NCBI GenBank assembly: GCA_964344175.1
Contig: CAYFMI010000003.1
Span: 18,599 to 82,598 of the forward strand
Direction: 5' to 3'
Length of the DNA: 64,000 nt
Origin: NIOZ-UU35 sp964344175
GTDB taxonomy: Bacteria > Chloroflexota > Anaerolineae > Anaerolineales > UBA11858
Of the stretch, positions 8,823-17,135 are shown in pieces; within the stretch, counting starts at the first letter, position 1; the number at the start of each line of letters is the position of its first letter. Below the pieces are notes generated by a model, which saw nothing but the letters and a program-made list of their open reading frames with translations, did not search any database and was not told where the DNA came from. The position numbers and the translations under genes were made by a program.

Positions 8823-10310
8823 ATGCGTAATCGAGGCTCATTCTCTGCATTGCGATGGATATCCATTTTCATGGTTTTCTTCGCAATCGGACTATCCACA
8901 ATTCAAATTGCATCTTTCAGCCGTCTGAGAGCCGTCTTTCCAAGCGGCATGATGATTGCCGATATTCCCGTTGGCGGGCTAGATCGTCAGGCCGCCGCGC
9001 AACGTCTCTTAGAAACTTACAATCTTCCGGTAGAGCTTCACTACAATGAAAATATCATTCATCTCGACCCATCGGTGGTCGGGTTTGAGCTAGACCTGGA
9101 AAGTATGCTGGCCGCGGCCGACCTGGAGCGCACGCGGGTTCCGTTCTGGTTGGGCTTTTGGGATTATTTATGGGGACGGCAAACTCCACCCAGTGACATT
9201 CCGCTGCGTTCATCCTTCTCAGAAGAGCGTTTGAAGACTTATCTCAGCGAAGAGATCTCTACCCGTTACGATCTCCCACCAACACCGCCCCTGCCGGTAG
9301 CCGGCTCGGTGGATTTCCAACAAGGCACATTGGGGACTTCTCTGGATGTGACGCGCGCCATCCTGCCGATTGATAATGCGCTACGCTCGATATCCCAACG
9401 GATTGTTGAATTACCCCTGACACGCACCCTGCCCCCGCGCCCCTCGCGCGAAAACCTTGAAATATTGCTCAAACAAACGATTGACTTGGCAGAATTTGAA
9501 GGCATTCTTGGATTCTATATGCTGGATCTGCAAACTGCCGATGAGATCCACTTTGCTTACCAGCAAGGTGTGGACTATCCGGTCAATCCTGATGTGGCTT
9601 TCACCACCGCCAGCATTATCAAGATCCCTATCCTGGTTTCGACGTATCGGCGCATCAACGAGACGCCCGATGCCGAAACGGCTAATCTGATCGAATTGAT
9701 GATTATCGAATCGGGCAATGAAACTGCTGACTGGTTGATGCAGCGCGAAATCGACCCTATTCGAGCGCCATTGCTTATCACGGAAGATCTTCAGACCATT
9801 GGACTGCAAAACACGTTCCTGGCCGGGCACTTCTATCTGGGCGCGCCGGTTCTCGACTTGTTTACAACACCGGCCAACTCTCGCGAAGACATCAGCACCA
9901 ACCCAGATGTTTATAACCAAACCACCCCCTCAGATATGGGGATGCTGTTGGAAGATATTTATCAGTGCTCTGAGACCGGTGGCGGCGCGCTGACCGCGGC
10001 TTTCGCCGGCGAGATCAACCAGGATGAATGCAAAGCGATGATATCGTATCTCACACAAAACAAAATGCCGTCGCTGTTGGAAGCCGGGATTCCGGAGGGA
10101 ACTCAGATTGCCCACAAGCACGGCTGGGTGACGAACAACGGCATTATCAACTTGATTGGTGATGCGGGGATTATTTACACAATTGGTGGGGATTATGTCC
10201 TGGTGATTTTTATGTATCATCCGGTACAACTAATTTGGGACCCCTCTTCTGGTTTAGTAGGCCAGTTATCTCAGGCGGTTTACAATTATTTCAACTTGCC
10301 CACACCCTAA
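8823..10310 (+). CDS. Membrane-anchored serine hydrolase: VanW/PG-binding-like domain plus class A beta-lactamase fold
   Basis: The ATG at 8823 is chosen because the promoter ends just before it; the TTG at 8787 is the -35 box. The 495-residue product has an N-terminal membrane anchor (about 10-35). A region with IADIPVGGLDRQAAAQRLLE follows, typical of the peptidoglycan-binding domain seen with VanW and YkuD proteins. The C-terminal half has the beta-lactamase/PBP motifs S264-I-I-K267, S297-G-N299 and K432-H-G434. The last replaces the usual KTG/KSG. It is probably an extracytoplasmic D,D-peptidase or related hydrolase rather than a resistance enzyme. Four cysteines are not essential motifs. 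Confidence 0.8.
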   Translation: MRNRGSFSALRWISIFMVFFAIGLSTIQIASFSRLRAVFPSGMMIADIPVGGLDRQAAAQRLLETYNLPVELHYNENIIHLDPSVVGFELDLESMLAAADLERTRVPFWLGFWDYLWGRQTPPSDIPLRSSFSEERLKTYLSEEISTRYDLPPTPPLPVAGSVDFQQGTLGTSLDVTRAILPIDNALRSISQRIVELPLTRTLPPRPSRENLEILLKQTIDLAEFEGILGFYMLDLQTADEIHFAYQQGVDYPVNPDVAFTTASIIKIPILVSTYRRINETPDAETANLIELMIIESGNETADWLMQREIDPIRAPLLITEDLQTIGLQNTFLAGHFYLGAPVLDLFTTPANSREDISTNPDVYNQTTPSDMGMLLEDIYQCSETGGGALTAAFAGEINQDECKAMISYLTQNKMPSLLEAGIPEGTQIAHKHGWVTNNGIINLIGDAGIIYTIGGDYVLVIFMYHPVQLIWDPSSGLVGQLSQAVYNYFNLPTP

Positions 10311-10337
10311 TGGATTGCATCGCCAGACCTCAGCAAA

Positions 10338-10398
10338 GGTGCGAAGCACTTCGAAAATTGAAGTAGCCCAATAAGTTCGAAAACAAGTGCGTTGCACC
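10338..10398. repeat. Imperfect inverted repeat between convergent genes
   Basis: The 13-nt arms GGTGCGAAGCACT (10338-10350) and AGTGCGTTGCACC (10386-10398) pair except for the central positions. The gap between contains two TTCGAA copies. There is no T-run. It lies in the 136-bp gap between the serine hydrolase stop and the polyprenyl synthase stop and may fold as a weak bidirectional terminator or be a dispersed repeat. Confidence 0.45.
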
Positions 10399-10446
10399 AG
10401 GCAAAAATCAACTCAACAACGCATTCAAAAATTTGATCCAATCGCC

Positions 10447-11409
10447 CTAGACGCGGCGGTCGATGATATATTGCCCTAACTCGTACAGCGCCTGACGCTC
10501 TTTCCCCTCGGGGAGGCCATTGAGAGCCCGCCAGCCGCGTTCGACAAATTGGCGGGCTTCGTCCAGCGCTTTATGCACTGCGCCGCTGTCGCGAATAGCC
10601 TTAACAAGCCGCGTCATACGACCGTCGTTATTATATTCCCCCCGTAGAACCGCCAACATATCGGCATCATCTGGGTTATTTTCCTGGTAGTAGATCGCCG
10701 GTAAAGTCACCAATCCCTGGCGCAAATCGCTGGCAACCGGCTTACCCACCGTGGATTGCTCACCGGTGAAATCGAGAATATCATCCACAATCTGGAAGGC
10801 CATCCCAATTTCATAACCATACACCCGCACAGCTTCGACGACTTCATCACCGCTGCCGCTAATCAGCGCTGCCGATTTAGTTGCCAGCACAAACATCGAG
10901 GCGGTTTTGGCATAAATGCGGCGGAAGTAGTTTTCGCGGCTGGATAAGCCCCGGCTGGTGAATAACTGGGTGATTTCTCCATTGACGATAGTCGCCAGAG
11001 TCTCTGCAAATATGCGCATCACGGCTACCGAATCGGTTTGAGCCGCTAATTCAGCCGCGCGGGCAAAAATATAATCTCCCGCTAAGACAGTCGCGGCAGG
11101 TGACCACTGGGCGTTGATGGTGGGAATTCCCCGGCGCAACAACGAGCCATCAATCAGGTCATCGTGTACCAGTGTCGCGGTATGCAACATCTCAATGGAG
11201 GCTGCCAGGGTTATCAGGCGCTTAACCTCGGCCCCCAGCATTCGACCAGTAAGCAAAGCTACAGCCGGGCGAACGCGCTTTCCGCCCGAAGAAACCAGAT
11301 GTTCTAAAACTTTGTGCAGGTCTTGGTGGTGCTCTTCAATTTGACCTTGCATCAAGGCCTCAACCCGGCCAATTTGATTTTCAACAAGCGTAAAAAAACT
11401 AGTACTCAA
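10447..11409 (-). CDS. Trans-polyprenyl diphosphate synthase
   Basis: The 320-residue product carries both Asp-rich motifs of long-chain isoprenyl diphosphate synthases: LVHDDLIDGSLLRRG (first) and QIVDDILDFTG (second). It also has GGKRVRPAVALLTGR near the N-terminus, which binds IPP. These enzymes make the C30-C50 side chains of menaquinone or ubiquinone. The TTG at 11409 is chosen because GGAGAG lies about 8 bp upstream and TTGA overlaps the stop of the preceding TatD gene; a TTG at 11427 is the longer alternative. An EMO-like menaquinone enzyme is encoded later in the window, consistent with a quinone role. Confidence 0.88.
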   Translation of the reverse strand: MSTSFFTLVENQIGRVEALMQGQIEEHHQDLHKVLEHLVSSGGKRVRPAVALLTGRMLGAEVKRLITLAASIEMLHTATLVHDDLIDGSLLRRGIPTINAQWSPAATVLAGDYIFARAAELAAQTDSVAVMRIFAETLATIVNGEITQLFTSRGLSSRENYFRRIYAKTASMFVLATKSAALISGSGDEVVEAVRVYGYEIGMAFQIVDDILDFTGEQSTVGKPVASDLRQGLVTLPAIYYQENNPDDADMLAVLRGEYNNDGRMTRLVKAIRDSGAVHKALDEARQFVERGWRALNGLPEGKERQALYELGQYIIDRRV

Positions 11410-12212
11410 ACTGATTCTCTCCAACAAAATAATTGCTGTGCGTTCGTTGCAGTGGCTTTGATCACCTTTTCTGGCGGAAGCGCTAATTCTTGAGCGATCT
11501 GATCGGCTACATGAACCACGTAGGCCGGTTCGTTGCGTTTACCTCGGTGAGGGTGCGGTGTCAAAAATGGGCCATCGGTCTCAATGAGCAGACGTTCTAG
11601 CGGGGTTGTCCCAACGACGCCCCGCAGTTCATTGGCATTCTTGAAAGTCACCGGCCCGGTGATACCAATAAAGAAACCATATTCAATAGCTGCCTTCGCC
11701 TCAGCCCGATTGCCAGAAAATGAGTGGATCACGCCGGGGCGGTCAGCGGGCAATTTGGGGCTATTGGCAACGAGCAGATAGATAATCTCCTCGATGCAGG
11801 CTCGATCCTCGGGGCTAGCATTTCGGGTGTGGACAACGACTGGAAGATTGACCTGCCCCGCCAATTTGATTTGCTCCTGAAAGATTCGCTTTTGAAGGCG
11901 GCGCGGCGCCCGGTCGCGGTAATAATCGAGGCCTATTTCACCGATTGCAACAACTTTTGGGTGTGCGGCCAAAGCTGTCAAAGAATCGAGCGTTTGTGCA
12001 TCCCAGGTGGTGGCGCTGTTCGGATGCACGCCTACGGCGGCGTACACCCCCGGGAATCTCTCGGCTAACTCAATCGCTGCGCGACTGGAGGGCAGATCGA
12101 TGCCCGGAACGAGGATCCGCTCCAGGCCCGCCTCCCAGGCCCGCGCCACAACCGCGTCGCGATCTCTATCGTAGGCATCAAAATACAAATGGCAATGTGT
12201 GTCTGTCAGCAC
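11406..12212 (-). CDS. tatD: TatD-family metal-dependent hydrolase
   Basis: The 268-residue product begins MLTDTHCHLYFDAYDRDRD, giving the HxH metal ligands of TatD hydrolases. Further family motifs are AIGEIGLDYYRD (Glu ligand), LPVVVHTRNA (His), VIHSFSGN (His) and IETDGPFLTPHPHRG (Asp). These proteins are amidohydrolase-fold 3'-5' DNases linked to DNA repair and D-aminoacyl-tRNA or RNA turnover. The start is GTG. It lies 25 bp after the phosphohexomutase gene and overlaps the polyprenyl synthase gene by 4 bp, so the three are probably one operon. Confidence 0.92.
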   Translation of the reverse strand: MLTDTHCHLYFDAYDRDRDAVVARAWEAGLERILVPGIDLPSSRAAIELAERFPGVYAAVGVHPNSATTWDAQTLDSLTALAAHPKVVAIGEIGLDYYRDRAPRRLQKRIFQEQIKLAGQVNLPVVVHTRNASPEDRACIEEIIYLLVANSPKLPADRPGVIHSFSGNRAEAKAAIEYGFFIGITGPVTFKNANELRGVVGTTPLERLLIETDGPFLTPHPHRGKRNEPAYVVHVADQIAQELALPPEKVIKATATNAQQLFCWRESV

Positions 12213-12237
12213 ATCAATTCATTGTGACGCCAAGACG

Positions 12238-13659
12238 CTACTCTATCCCAGCAATCCTCAGCCCATCTTGTAATATCGCCTGCACTTTGTCTTGATGCGT
12301 GGTTTCGCAATATACCCGGATGATCGGCTCAGTACCCGAAAAACGGATCAGCAGCCAGCCGCCATCTTCGAGGATGAATTGATAGCCATCGATGGTGACG
12401 AAATCAGTCACTTTTAGGCCGCCAATTGTTGCGGGGTTGGCGGCGATAATGCGGTCGATCTTATCCTGGCGCTCACCCTGGAAAGGCGTATCGATGCGGT
12501 CGTAGTAATGGCCGCCGACCTTACTAAAAAGCAGATCGATCAGTTCGGAGGGCTTGCGTTGAAGTTGAACCATCATATCAAGGACGAACAGCCCGGCCAG
12601 AATGCCATCACGTTCGGGGACATGGCCGCGAAAAGCATAGCCGCCCGATTCTTCGCCACCGATGAGCGCCTGAGTTTCGACCATTTTTGGCGCGACATAT
12701 TTGAAACCAACGCCGGTCTCATGCACCGGCACATCGTAGATCTTCGCCAGCTTGTTGAGCATTTTCGTGGTTGAGATGGTCTTGACAATCGGGCCGCGCT
12801 CGCCGCGCACTTCCAAGAGATAGTAGGCCAACAGGCCGTATGCGCGCAGTTGGTCGATGAAGCGGCCTTTCTCATCGCCTATGCCCACCCGGTCTGCGTC
12901 GCCGTCGTTGATAATGAGCACATCGGCTTTGTGGTCGAGGGTAGCTTGCAAACCGGCATCCACATTCGGCGGGATCGGCTCCGGGCGGCTCATTTCGGGG
13001 AAGATGGGATTGCGCTCGTTATGAATTTCGATGACTTCGGTCTTGCCGCCCGCCAGGAGACGGGTAAACCACCCCGCGCCATTGCCCCACATTGGGTCAA
13101 CCAACACCTTGAGGCCGGCATCCTTGATCGGCTGAAGATCGATCAGGGTTTGAATGTGTTTGATGTAATCGGGTGCCGGGTCAAAGCGCACAACCATGCC
13201 GCCCGCTTCGGCATCGGCAAACGGCTTGCGCCTGGCTTCCGACTGGGTGGCCGGAATAAGACTCTCGATTTCTTTGAGTCCAGCCGGTGGAATGGCCCCG
13301 CCGTTTTCGTCGCGCACTTTGAAGCCGTTATCGGTCGGCGGGTTATGTGAAGCCGTGACATTGACCGCGCCAACCGCCTGTCGAGCAACCACCGAATATG
13401 AGATCACCGGAGTGGGCGAAGCGCCATCGGTCAAATAGACTCGCAGGCCATTTCCGGCCAAGACTTCGGCAACCGCGATGGCAAAATTTTCGCCATGAAA
13501 GCGCATATCATAACCTACAATGACCCATTGATCTTTATATCCAGATTTCAACAAATAAGTGGCAAAGCCTTGTGCGCAGCGGCGCACATTGGCAAAGGTG
13601 TAGTCCTCGGCTATTCTCCCGCGCCAGCCGTCGGTACCAAATCGAATGTCGTTCGTCAT
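12238..13659 (-). CDS. Phosphoglucomutase/phosphomannomutase family protein
   Basis: The 473-residue product is a full-length alpha-D-phosphohexomutase. It has the phosphoserine loop NVTASHNPPTDNGFKV, the metal-binding loop INDGDADRVGIGD, the sugar-binding loop GGEESGGYAF and the C-terminal phosphate-binding RFSGTEPIIRVY. It interconverts hexose-1-phosphate and hexose-6-phosphate to supply nucleotide sugars; specificity for glucose or mannose is not clear by eye. A GGAGG ribosome-binding site precedes the ATG. It is the first gene of the minus-strand run with tatD and the polyprenyl synthase. Confidence 0.92.
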   Translation of the reverse strand: MTNDIRFGTDGWRGRIAEDYTFANVRRCAQGFATYLLKSGYKDQWVIVGYDMRFHGENFAIAVAEVLAGNGLRVYLTDGASPTPVISYSVVARQAVGAVNVTASHNPPTDNGFKVRDENGGAIPPAGLKEIESLIPATQSEARRKPFADAEAGGMVVRFDPAPDYIKHIQTLIDLQPIKDAGLKVLVDPMWGNGAGWFTRLLAGGKTEVIEIHNERNPIFPEMSRPEPIPPNVDAGLQATLDHKADVLIINDGDADRVGIGDEKGRFIDQLRAYGLLAYYLLEVRGERGPIVKTISTTKMLNKLAKIYDVPVHETGVGFKYVAPKMVETQALIGGEESGGYAFRGHVPERDGILAGLFVLDMMVQLQRKPSELIDLLFSKVGGHYYDRIDTPFQGERQDKIDRIIAANPATIGGLKVTDFVTIDGYQFILEDGGWLLIRFSGTEPIIRVYCETTHQDKVQAILQDGLRIAGIE

Positions 13660-13830
13660 CGAACCTCCATAATTGCTTGGTTGGAATACAGCAGCAAAAA
13701 AGGAATGGCAAATTTAACTTGTCCCTTTATCTGCGCATCACATCAGTAACTGAGATCGTTATAACGTGGGTATTATATCAAAGGGGATAGAGATTGGGGG
13801 TTTGAGGTTACAAATTTAAGACAGATAACA

Positions 13831-13839
13831 TGCTATAAT
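13831..13839 (+). promoter_or_regulatory. Extended -10 promoter for the cysteine desulfurase operon
   Basis: TGCTATAAT is a perfect extended -10 element. No good -35 is seen. Transcription would start near 13846, giving a leader of about 220 nt before the ATG at 14067. The same TGCTATAAT occurs at 42704-42712. Confidence 0.55.
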
Positions 13840-13847
13840 CGGCGGGG

Positions 13848-13889
13848 TGCGTGTTGAAAGGCGGGGTTCTTCCTGTTTTGCAACACGCA
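13848..13889 (+). other. Leader hairpin upstream of the cysteine desulfurase gene
   Basis: A 9-bp perfect stem (TGCGTGTTG at 13848-13856, CAACACGCA at 13881-13889) closes a 24-nt loop right at the predicted transcript 5' end. A short open frame of 46 codons (ATG 13925) ends at 14065, two bases before the ATG at 14067. Whether it is translated is unknown. Confidence 0.35.
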
Positions 13890-13976
13890 TGATTGTTTCT
13901 AACGATCAGGAGTTTTTCATTTCGATGAAGATTATTCTCTACCGCGCATCTGGAGGAAAAAGCTGTGGTGAGCATC

Positions 13977-14044
13977 CTGAGCAGAATGACATCAGTCGAA
14001 GGACACTCACAGGAGCGCTTTTCGACTGCACAACCTCCGCTCAG
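13977..14044. repeat. Interrupted inverted repeat across the 5' end of the cysteine desulfurase gene
   Basis: CTGAGC-N12-GTCGAA (13977-14000) is mirrored by TTCGAC-N12-GCTCAG (14021-14044) with a 20-nt centre. The spacing of the half-motifs is the same on both sides. It lies between a strong GGAGG/GTG signal at 13952-13967 and the family-supported ATG at 14067. Confidence 0.5.
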
Positions 14045-14066
14045 CGTGCTTCTGCGAATGCCTAAC

Positions 14067-15227
14067 ATGAACTCGGAAAAAATTTACCTCGATTACGCAG
14101 CCACAACGCCGGTTGACCCGCGCGTGATGGAGGCGATACTGCCCTTTTTCACAAAGAAGTTTGGCAATCCATCGTCGATTCATCGTTTTGGTCAGAAGGC
14201 TGATGCGGCTCTTGAAAGCGCACGCCAGAAAATCGCCGAGACGCTGCATTGTGCACCACAGGAAATTTTATTCACTTCTTGCGGCTCTGAGAGTGACAAT
14301 CTGGCGTTGCGCGGTGCAGCCTGGGCCGCCCGCCAGCAACGCGGCGCCAACCACATTTTAATCAGCCCGGTAGAACATCATGCTGTCTCACGCACAGCAG
14401 AGCAACTGGCAGAATTATTTGGCTTCAAATTGGAGTATCTATCGATAGATGCATACGGCATCGTTCATCCAGAGGAAGTCGCCCGCCGCCTGCGCCCTGA
14501 AACGGCGGTCGTCTCTGTGATTCACGCCAATAACGAGATCGGCAGCCTCAATCCCATTGCCGAAATCGGCGCAGTGTGCCGCGATCAAGGCATTCCCTTT
14601 CATAGCGATTCGGTTCAGGGTGCAGCACATTTGCCCATTAACCTACAGGCGCTCAACACTGATTTACTCTCGATAGGAGCGCATAAATTCTACGGGCCAA
14701 AAGGTGTTGGGGCGCTGTATGTGCGCCAGGGTGTAACGATAAAAGCCAGCCAGACCGGCGGCTCACAAGAATTTGGCTTGCGAGCAGGCACACCGAATAT
14801 TCCGTTGATTGTGGGTATGGCCGAAGCCCTGCGGCTGGCGCAAAACGAAGCCGCCACCCGGCATGAGCATCTCGTGCCCCTCCGCGATCAAATGATCGGC
14901 ACGGTACTCGAAGAAATCCCCCGCACAAAATTAACCGGGCATCCAAGCCAGCGCTTACCTAACCACGCCAGCTTTGCCTTCGAAGGCGTGGATGGTAATC
15001 TATTGTTGATGCTGCTGGATGTGGAAGGTTTTGCCTGCTCATCCGGGTCGGCCTGTAAAACCGGTAATCCCGAACCGTCTGGAGTGTTGAAGGCGCTGGG
15101 TCTGCCGCGTGAATGGGGCTTGGGTTCTCTACGGGTTACCGTTGGCAAAGACACCTCGGCAGACGATGTGCATAAGTTCTTAAATGTGTTGCCCAAATTG
15201 GTTGCTCAAGCCAGGTCGATGAGATAG
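14067..15227 (+). CDS. Cysteine desulfurase (NifS/IscS family)
   Basis: PLP enzyme that takes sulfur from cysteine as an enzyme persulfide. The 386-residue product opens MNSEKIYLDYAATTPVDPRV, exactly where family members start. It has the PLP-contact segment VEHHAVSR, the Schiff-base lysine in LLSIGAHKFYGPKG, and the persulfide-loop FACSSGSACKTG. A GTG at 13965 with GGAGG 8 bp upstream would add 34 residues unlike the family, so the ATG at 14067 was chosen on homology. The mnmA gene follows by 8 bp, so this enzyme probably donates sulfur for tRNA 2-thiouridine. Confidence 0.9.
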   Translation: MNSEKIYLDYAATTPVDPRVMEAILPFFTKKFGNPSSIHRFGQKADAALESARQKIAETLHCAPQEILFTSCGSESDNLALRGAAWAARQQRGANHILISPVEHHAVSRTAEQLAELFGFKLEYLSIDAYGIVHPEEVARRLRPETAVVSVIHANNEIGSLNPIAEIGAVCRDQGIPFHSDSVQGAAHLPINLQALNTDLLSIGAHKFYGPKGVGALYVRQGVTIKASQTGGSQEFGLRAGTPNIPLIVGMAEALRLAQNEAATRHEHLVPLRDQMIGTVLEEIPRTKLTGHPSQRLPNHASFAFEGVDGNLLLMLLDVEGFACSSGSACKTGNPEPSGVLKALGLPREWGLGSLRVTVGKDTSADDVHKFLNVLPKLVAQARSMR

Positions 15228-15235
15228 GTTACCAA

Positions 15236-16321
15236 ATGTCGAGAATCGTTGTTGCGATGTCCGGGGGCGTGGATAGCTCGGTTGCCGCGGCCCTGCTGAA
15301 AGAACAAGGCCATGAGGTCATTGGGATGATGATGCGTCTGTGGAGCGAACCCGGCAGCGAGGCCGAGAATCGCTGCTGCACCATTGATTCCATGAATCTC
15401 GCCCGGCGGGTGGCCGCCCAATTGGATATTCCCTTCTATGCTGTTGACGCTAAAGATGTGTTTCGTGAAACAGTTGTCGAATACTTCATAGATGGTTACG
15501 TTCAAGGCGTTACGCCTAATCCCTGCCTGATCTGCAATCGCAAAATCCGCTGGACATTCTTGCTAAAGCAAGCTCTGGCGTTAGGGGCAGAATTTATGGC
15601 AACGGGGCATTATGCGCGCTTGCGAGTCGCGGACAACGGGCAAACAGAGTTACTCAAAGCCGTCGACGATGCCAAAGATCAATCGTATGTGCTGCATGTC
15701 CTTAATCAGGATCAACTCAACCGTGCACGCTTCCCCCTGGGAACCTACACCAAACCGCAAATTCGCGCCCTGGCGCGCCGGTTCGATCTTCCCGTAGCTG
15801 AACGCGCCGACAGTCAAGATTTATGTTTCTTGGGAAACGGCAGCTATCAAGATTTTCTGTTGCGCAATATTCCTGCAGTGGCGCAGCCCGGCCCAATCGT
15901 CAATCTGGCCGGTGAAGAATTAGGACAGCATCGGGGTTTAGCCTTTTATACCATTGGGCAACGGCGCGGCCTGGGCATTGCCGCGCCGCAGCCGTTATAC
16001 GCGCTGCGTAAAAACCCAACCACAAATACGCTCATCATCGGTACGAAAGACCAGTTGGGCAACAGCGAACTAAACGCCACCGGAGTTAGCTGGATCAGCG
16101 GAGAACCGCCTGTGGAGCCGATACGCGCCGAAGTCAAGATCCGCTACAAAGCACGCCCGGCCTGGGGATTGGTCACACCACTCGCAGAGGGCGAAGCCCA
16201 CATTCAATTCGATGAAACCCTGCTCGACATCACCCCCGGTCAGGCCGCAGTTTTTTATGATGGCGAGGTCTGCCTGGGTGGAGGTATCATCCATTTTTCA
16301 AAGGAGCACATGACAAAATGA
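15236..16321 (+). CDS. mnmA: tRNA-specific 2-thiouridylase MnmA
   Basis: MnmA adenylates U34 of Lys, Glu and Gln tRNAs and replaces the oxygen with sulfur. The 361-residue product has the PP-loop SGGVDSS (9-15), VTPNPCLICNRKI with Cys97 and Cys100, GHYAR, and SQDLCFLG with Cys197. E. coli MnmA has Asp in place of the first of these cysteines (DxxC). This CxxC plus third Cys pattern is the type proposed to hold a [4Fe-4S] cluster. It follows the cysteine desulfurase by 8 bp and overlaps the next gene by ATGA. Confidence 0.94.
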   Translation: MSRIVVAMSGGVDSSVAAALLKEQGHEVIGMMMRLWSEPGSEAENRCCTIDSMNLARRVAAQLDIPFYAVDAKDVFRETVVEYFIDGYVQGVTPNPCLICNRKIRWTFLLKQALALGAEFMATGHYARLRVADNGQTELLKAVDDAKDQSYVLHVLNQDQLNRARFPLGTYTKPQIRALARRFDLPVAERADSQDLCFLGNGSYQDFLLRNIPAVAQPGPIVNLAGEELGQHRGLAFYTIGQRRGLGIAAPQPLYALRKNPTTNTLIIGTKDQLGNSELNATGVSWISGEPPVEPIRAEVKIRYKARPAWGLVTPLAEGEAHIQFDETLLDITPGQAAVFYDGEVCLGGGIIHFSKEHMTK

Positions 16322-16776
16322 GCGACAAAGAACTACATCGCACATTCGCCGTGTCCTGCTTCAACGCGGCCTGGGATTTAATTGAAAAAACCGACCGCGA
16401 CAAGGCCGAAGACATCGAAATGATCCATTTGGCCCACGCATCGCGCTACCACTGGGGGCAGGCCGGAACCCCACTCAATTTTGCTCGCGGCGACTGGCAG
16501 ATCTCGCGCGTGTACGCCGTCTTAGGGTTTGGCGTGATGTCGCACAAATATGCCCAAAGCTGCTTGAATCTTTGCGAAGAACACAACTTCGGTGATTTCG
16601 ACCTGGCATTTGCCTACGAAGCATTGGCGCGGTCAAACGCTGTATCGGGTGATATTGCCAAAGCGAAAGGCTATTACTGGCTGGCCCAGGAAACTGGCAA
16701 AGAAATTGCCAAAGATGAAGATAGAGACTATTTTTTCAAAGAGTTAGAGACGATCTCAGGTTTCGAACGCGCTTGA
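16318..16776 (+). CDS. Conserved-looking hypothetical protein, helical
   Basis: I do not recognise this 152-residue protein. It is soluble and probably all-helical, with TPR/SEL1-like alternation of small and aromatic residues (FNAAWDLIEK, ISRVYAVLGF, AFAYEALARSNAVSGDIAKAKGYYWLAQE). Its ATG overlaps the mnmA stop in ATGA, so it is translated with mnmA and may act in the same pathway or only share expression. No catalytic motif is evident. Confidence 0.7.
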   Translation: MSDKELHRTFAVSCFNAAWDLIEKTDRDKAEDIEMIHLAHASRYHWGQAGTPLNFARGDWQISRVYAVLGFGVMSHKYAQSCLNLCEEHNFGDFDLAFAYEALARSNAVSGDIAKAKGYYWLAQETGKEIAKDEDRDYFFKELETISGFERA

Positions 16777-16782
16777 TGGGAA

Positions 16783-16791
16783 TGATATACT
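16783..16791 (+). promoter_or_regulatory. Extended -10 promoter giving a leaderless mRNA
   Basis: TGATATACT (TG, one base, TATACT at 16786-16791) ends 6 nt before the ATG at 16798. No Shine-Dalgarno sequence is present. Geometry is the same as at 8810, 42579 and 63177. Confidence 0.6.
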
Positions 16792-16797
16792 AATCTC

Positions 16798-17064
16798 ATG
16801 ACCATTCCCAGCCTGTTGATCGGCCTGGTTATTTCGAGTCTCTACGCGGCGGTCTTTCATCTGTTGCGCGGCGGCGGCCCAGGTCGGTTGTTGCTCTATA
16901 TCTTACTCACCTGGATCGGCTTCTGGGGCGGGCATATTCTGGGAGATTTTCGCAGTTGGCATTTTCTCGGTCTAGGGCCGCTCAATCTGGGCATGGCAAC
17001 TGTTGGCAGCATTTTTACGCTGGCTATTGGCTATTGGTTGAGCCTGGTTGACACCAGTGAATAA
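16798..17064 (+). CDS. Small membrane protein of unknown function
   Basis: The 88-residue protein is almost entirely hydrophobic, with about three membrane segments (roughly 3-20, 27-45, 55-83) and glycine-rich turns (LLRGGGPGRLLLY, GFWGGHILGDF). I do not recognise the family. It has its own leaderless promoter. An S9 peptidase gene follows by 71 bp. Confidence 0.65.
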   Translation: MTIPSLLIGLVISSLYAAVFHLLRGGGPGRLLLYILLTWIGFWGGHILGDFRSWHFLGLGPLNLGMATVGSIFTLAIGYWLSLVDTSE

Positions 17065-17135
17065 CTTTGCAGGGTTGGCCGTCCTAAAATTTTCTACTGC
17101 ATGACCGCCAATCCCAAATAGAAAAGGACACCCTA

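Noticed and set aside
13965..14066. Start of the cysteine desulfurase at GTG 13965
   Set aside because: The ribosome-binding site is strong, but the 34 added residues are unlike the family and overlap a repeat-like structure. It is kept as an alternative.
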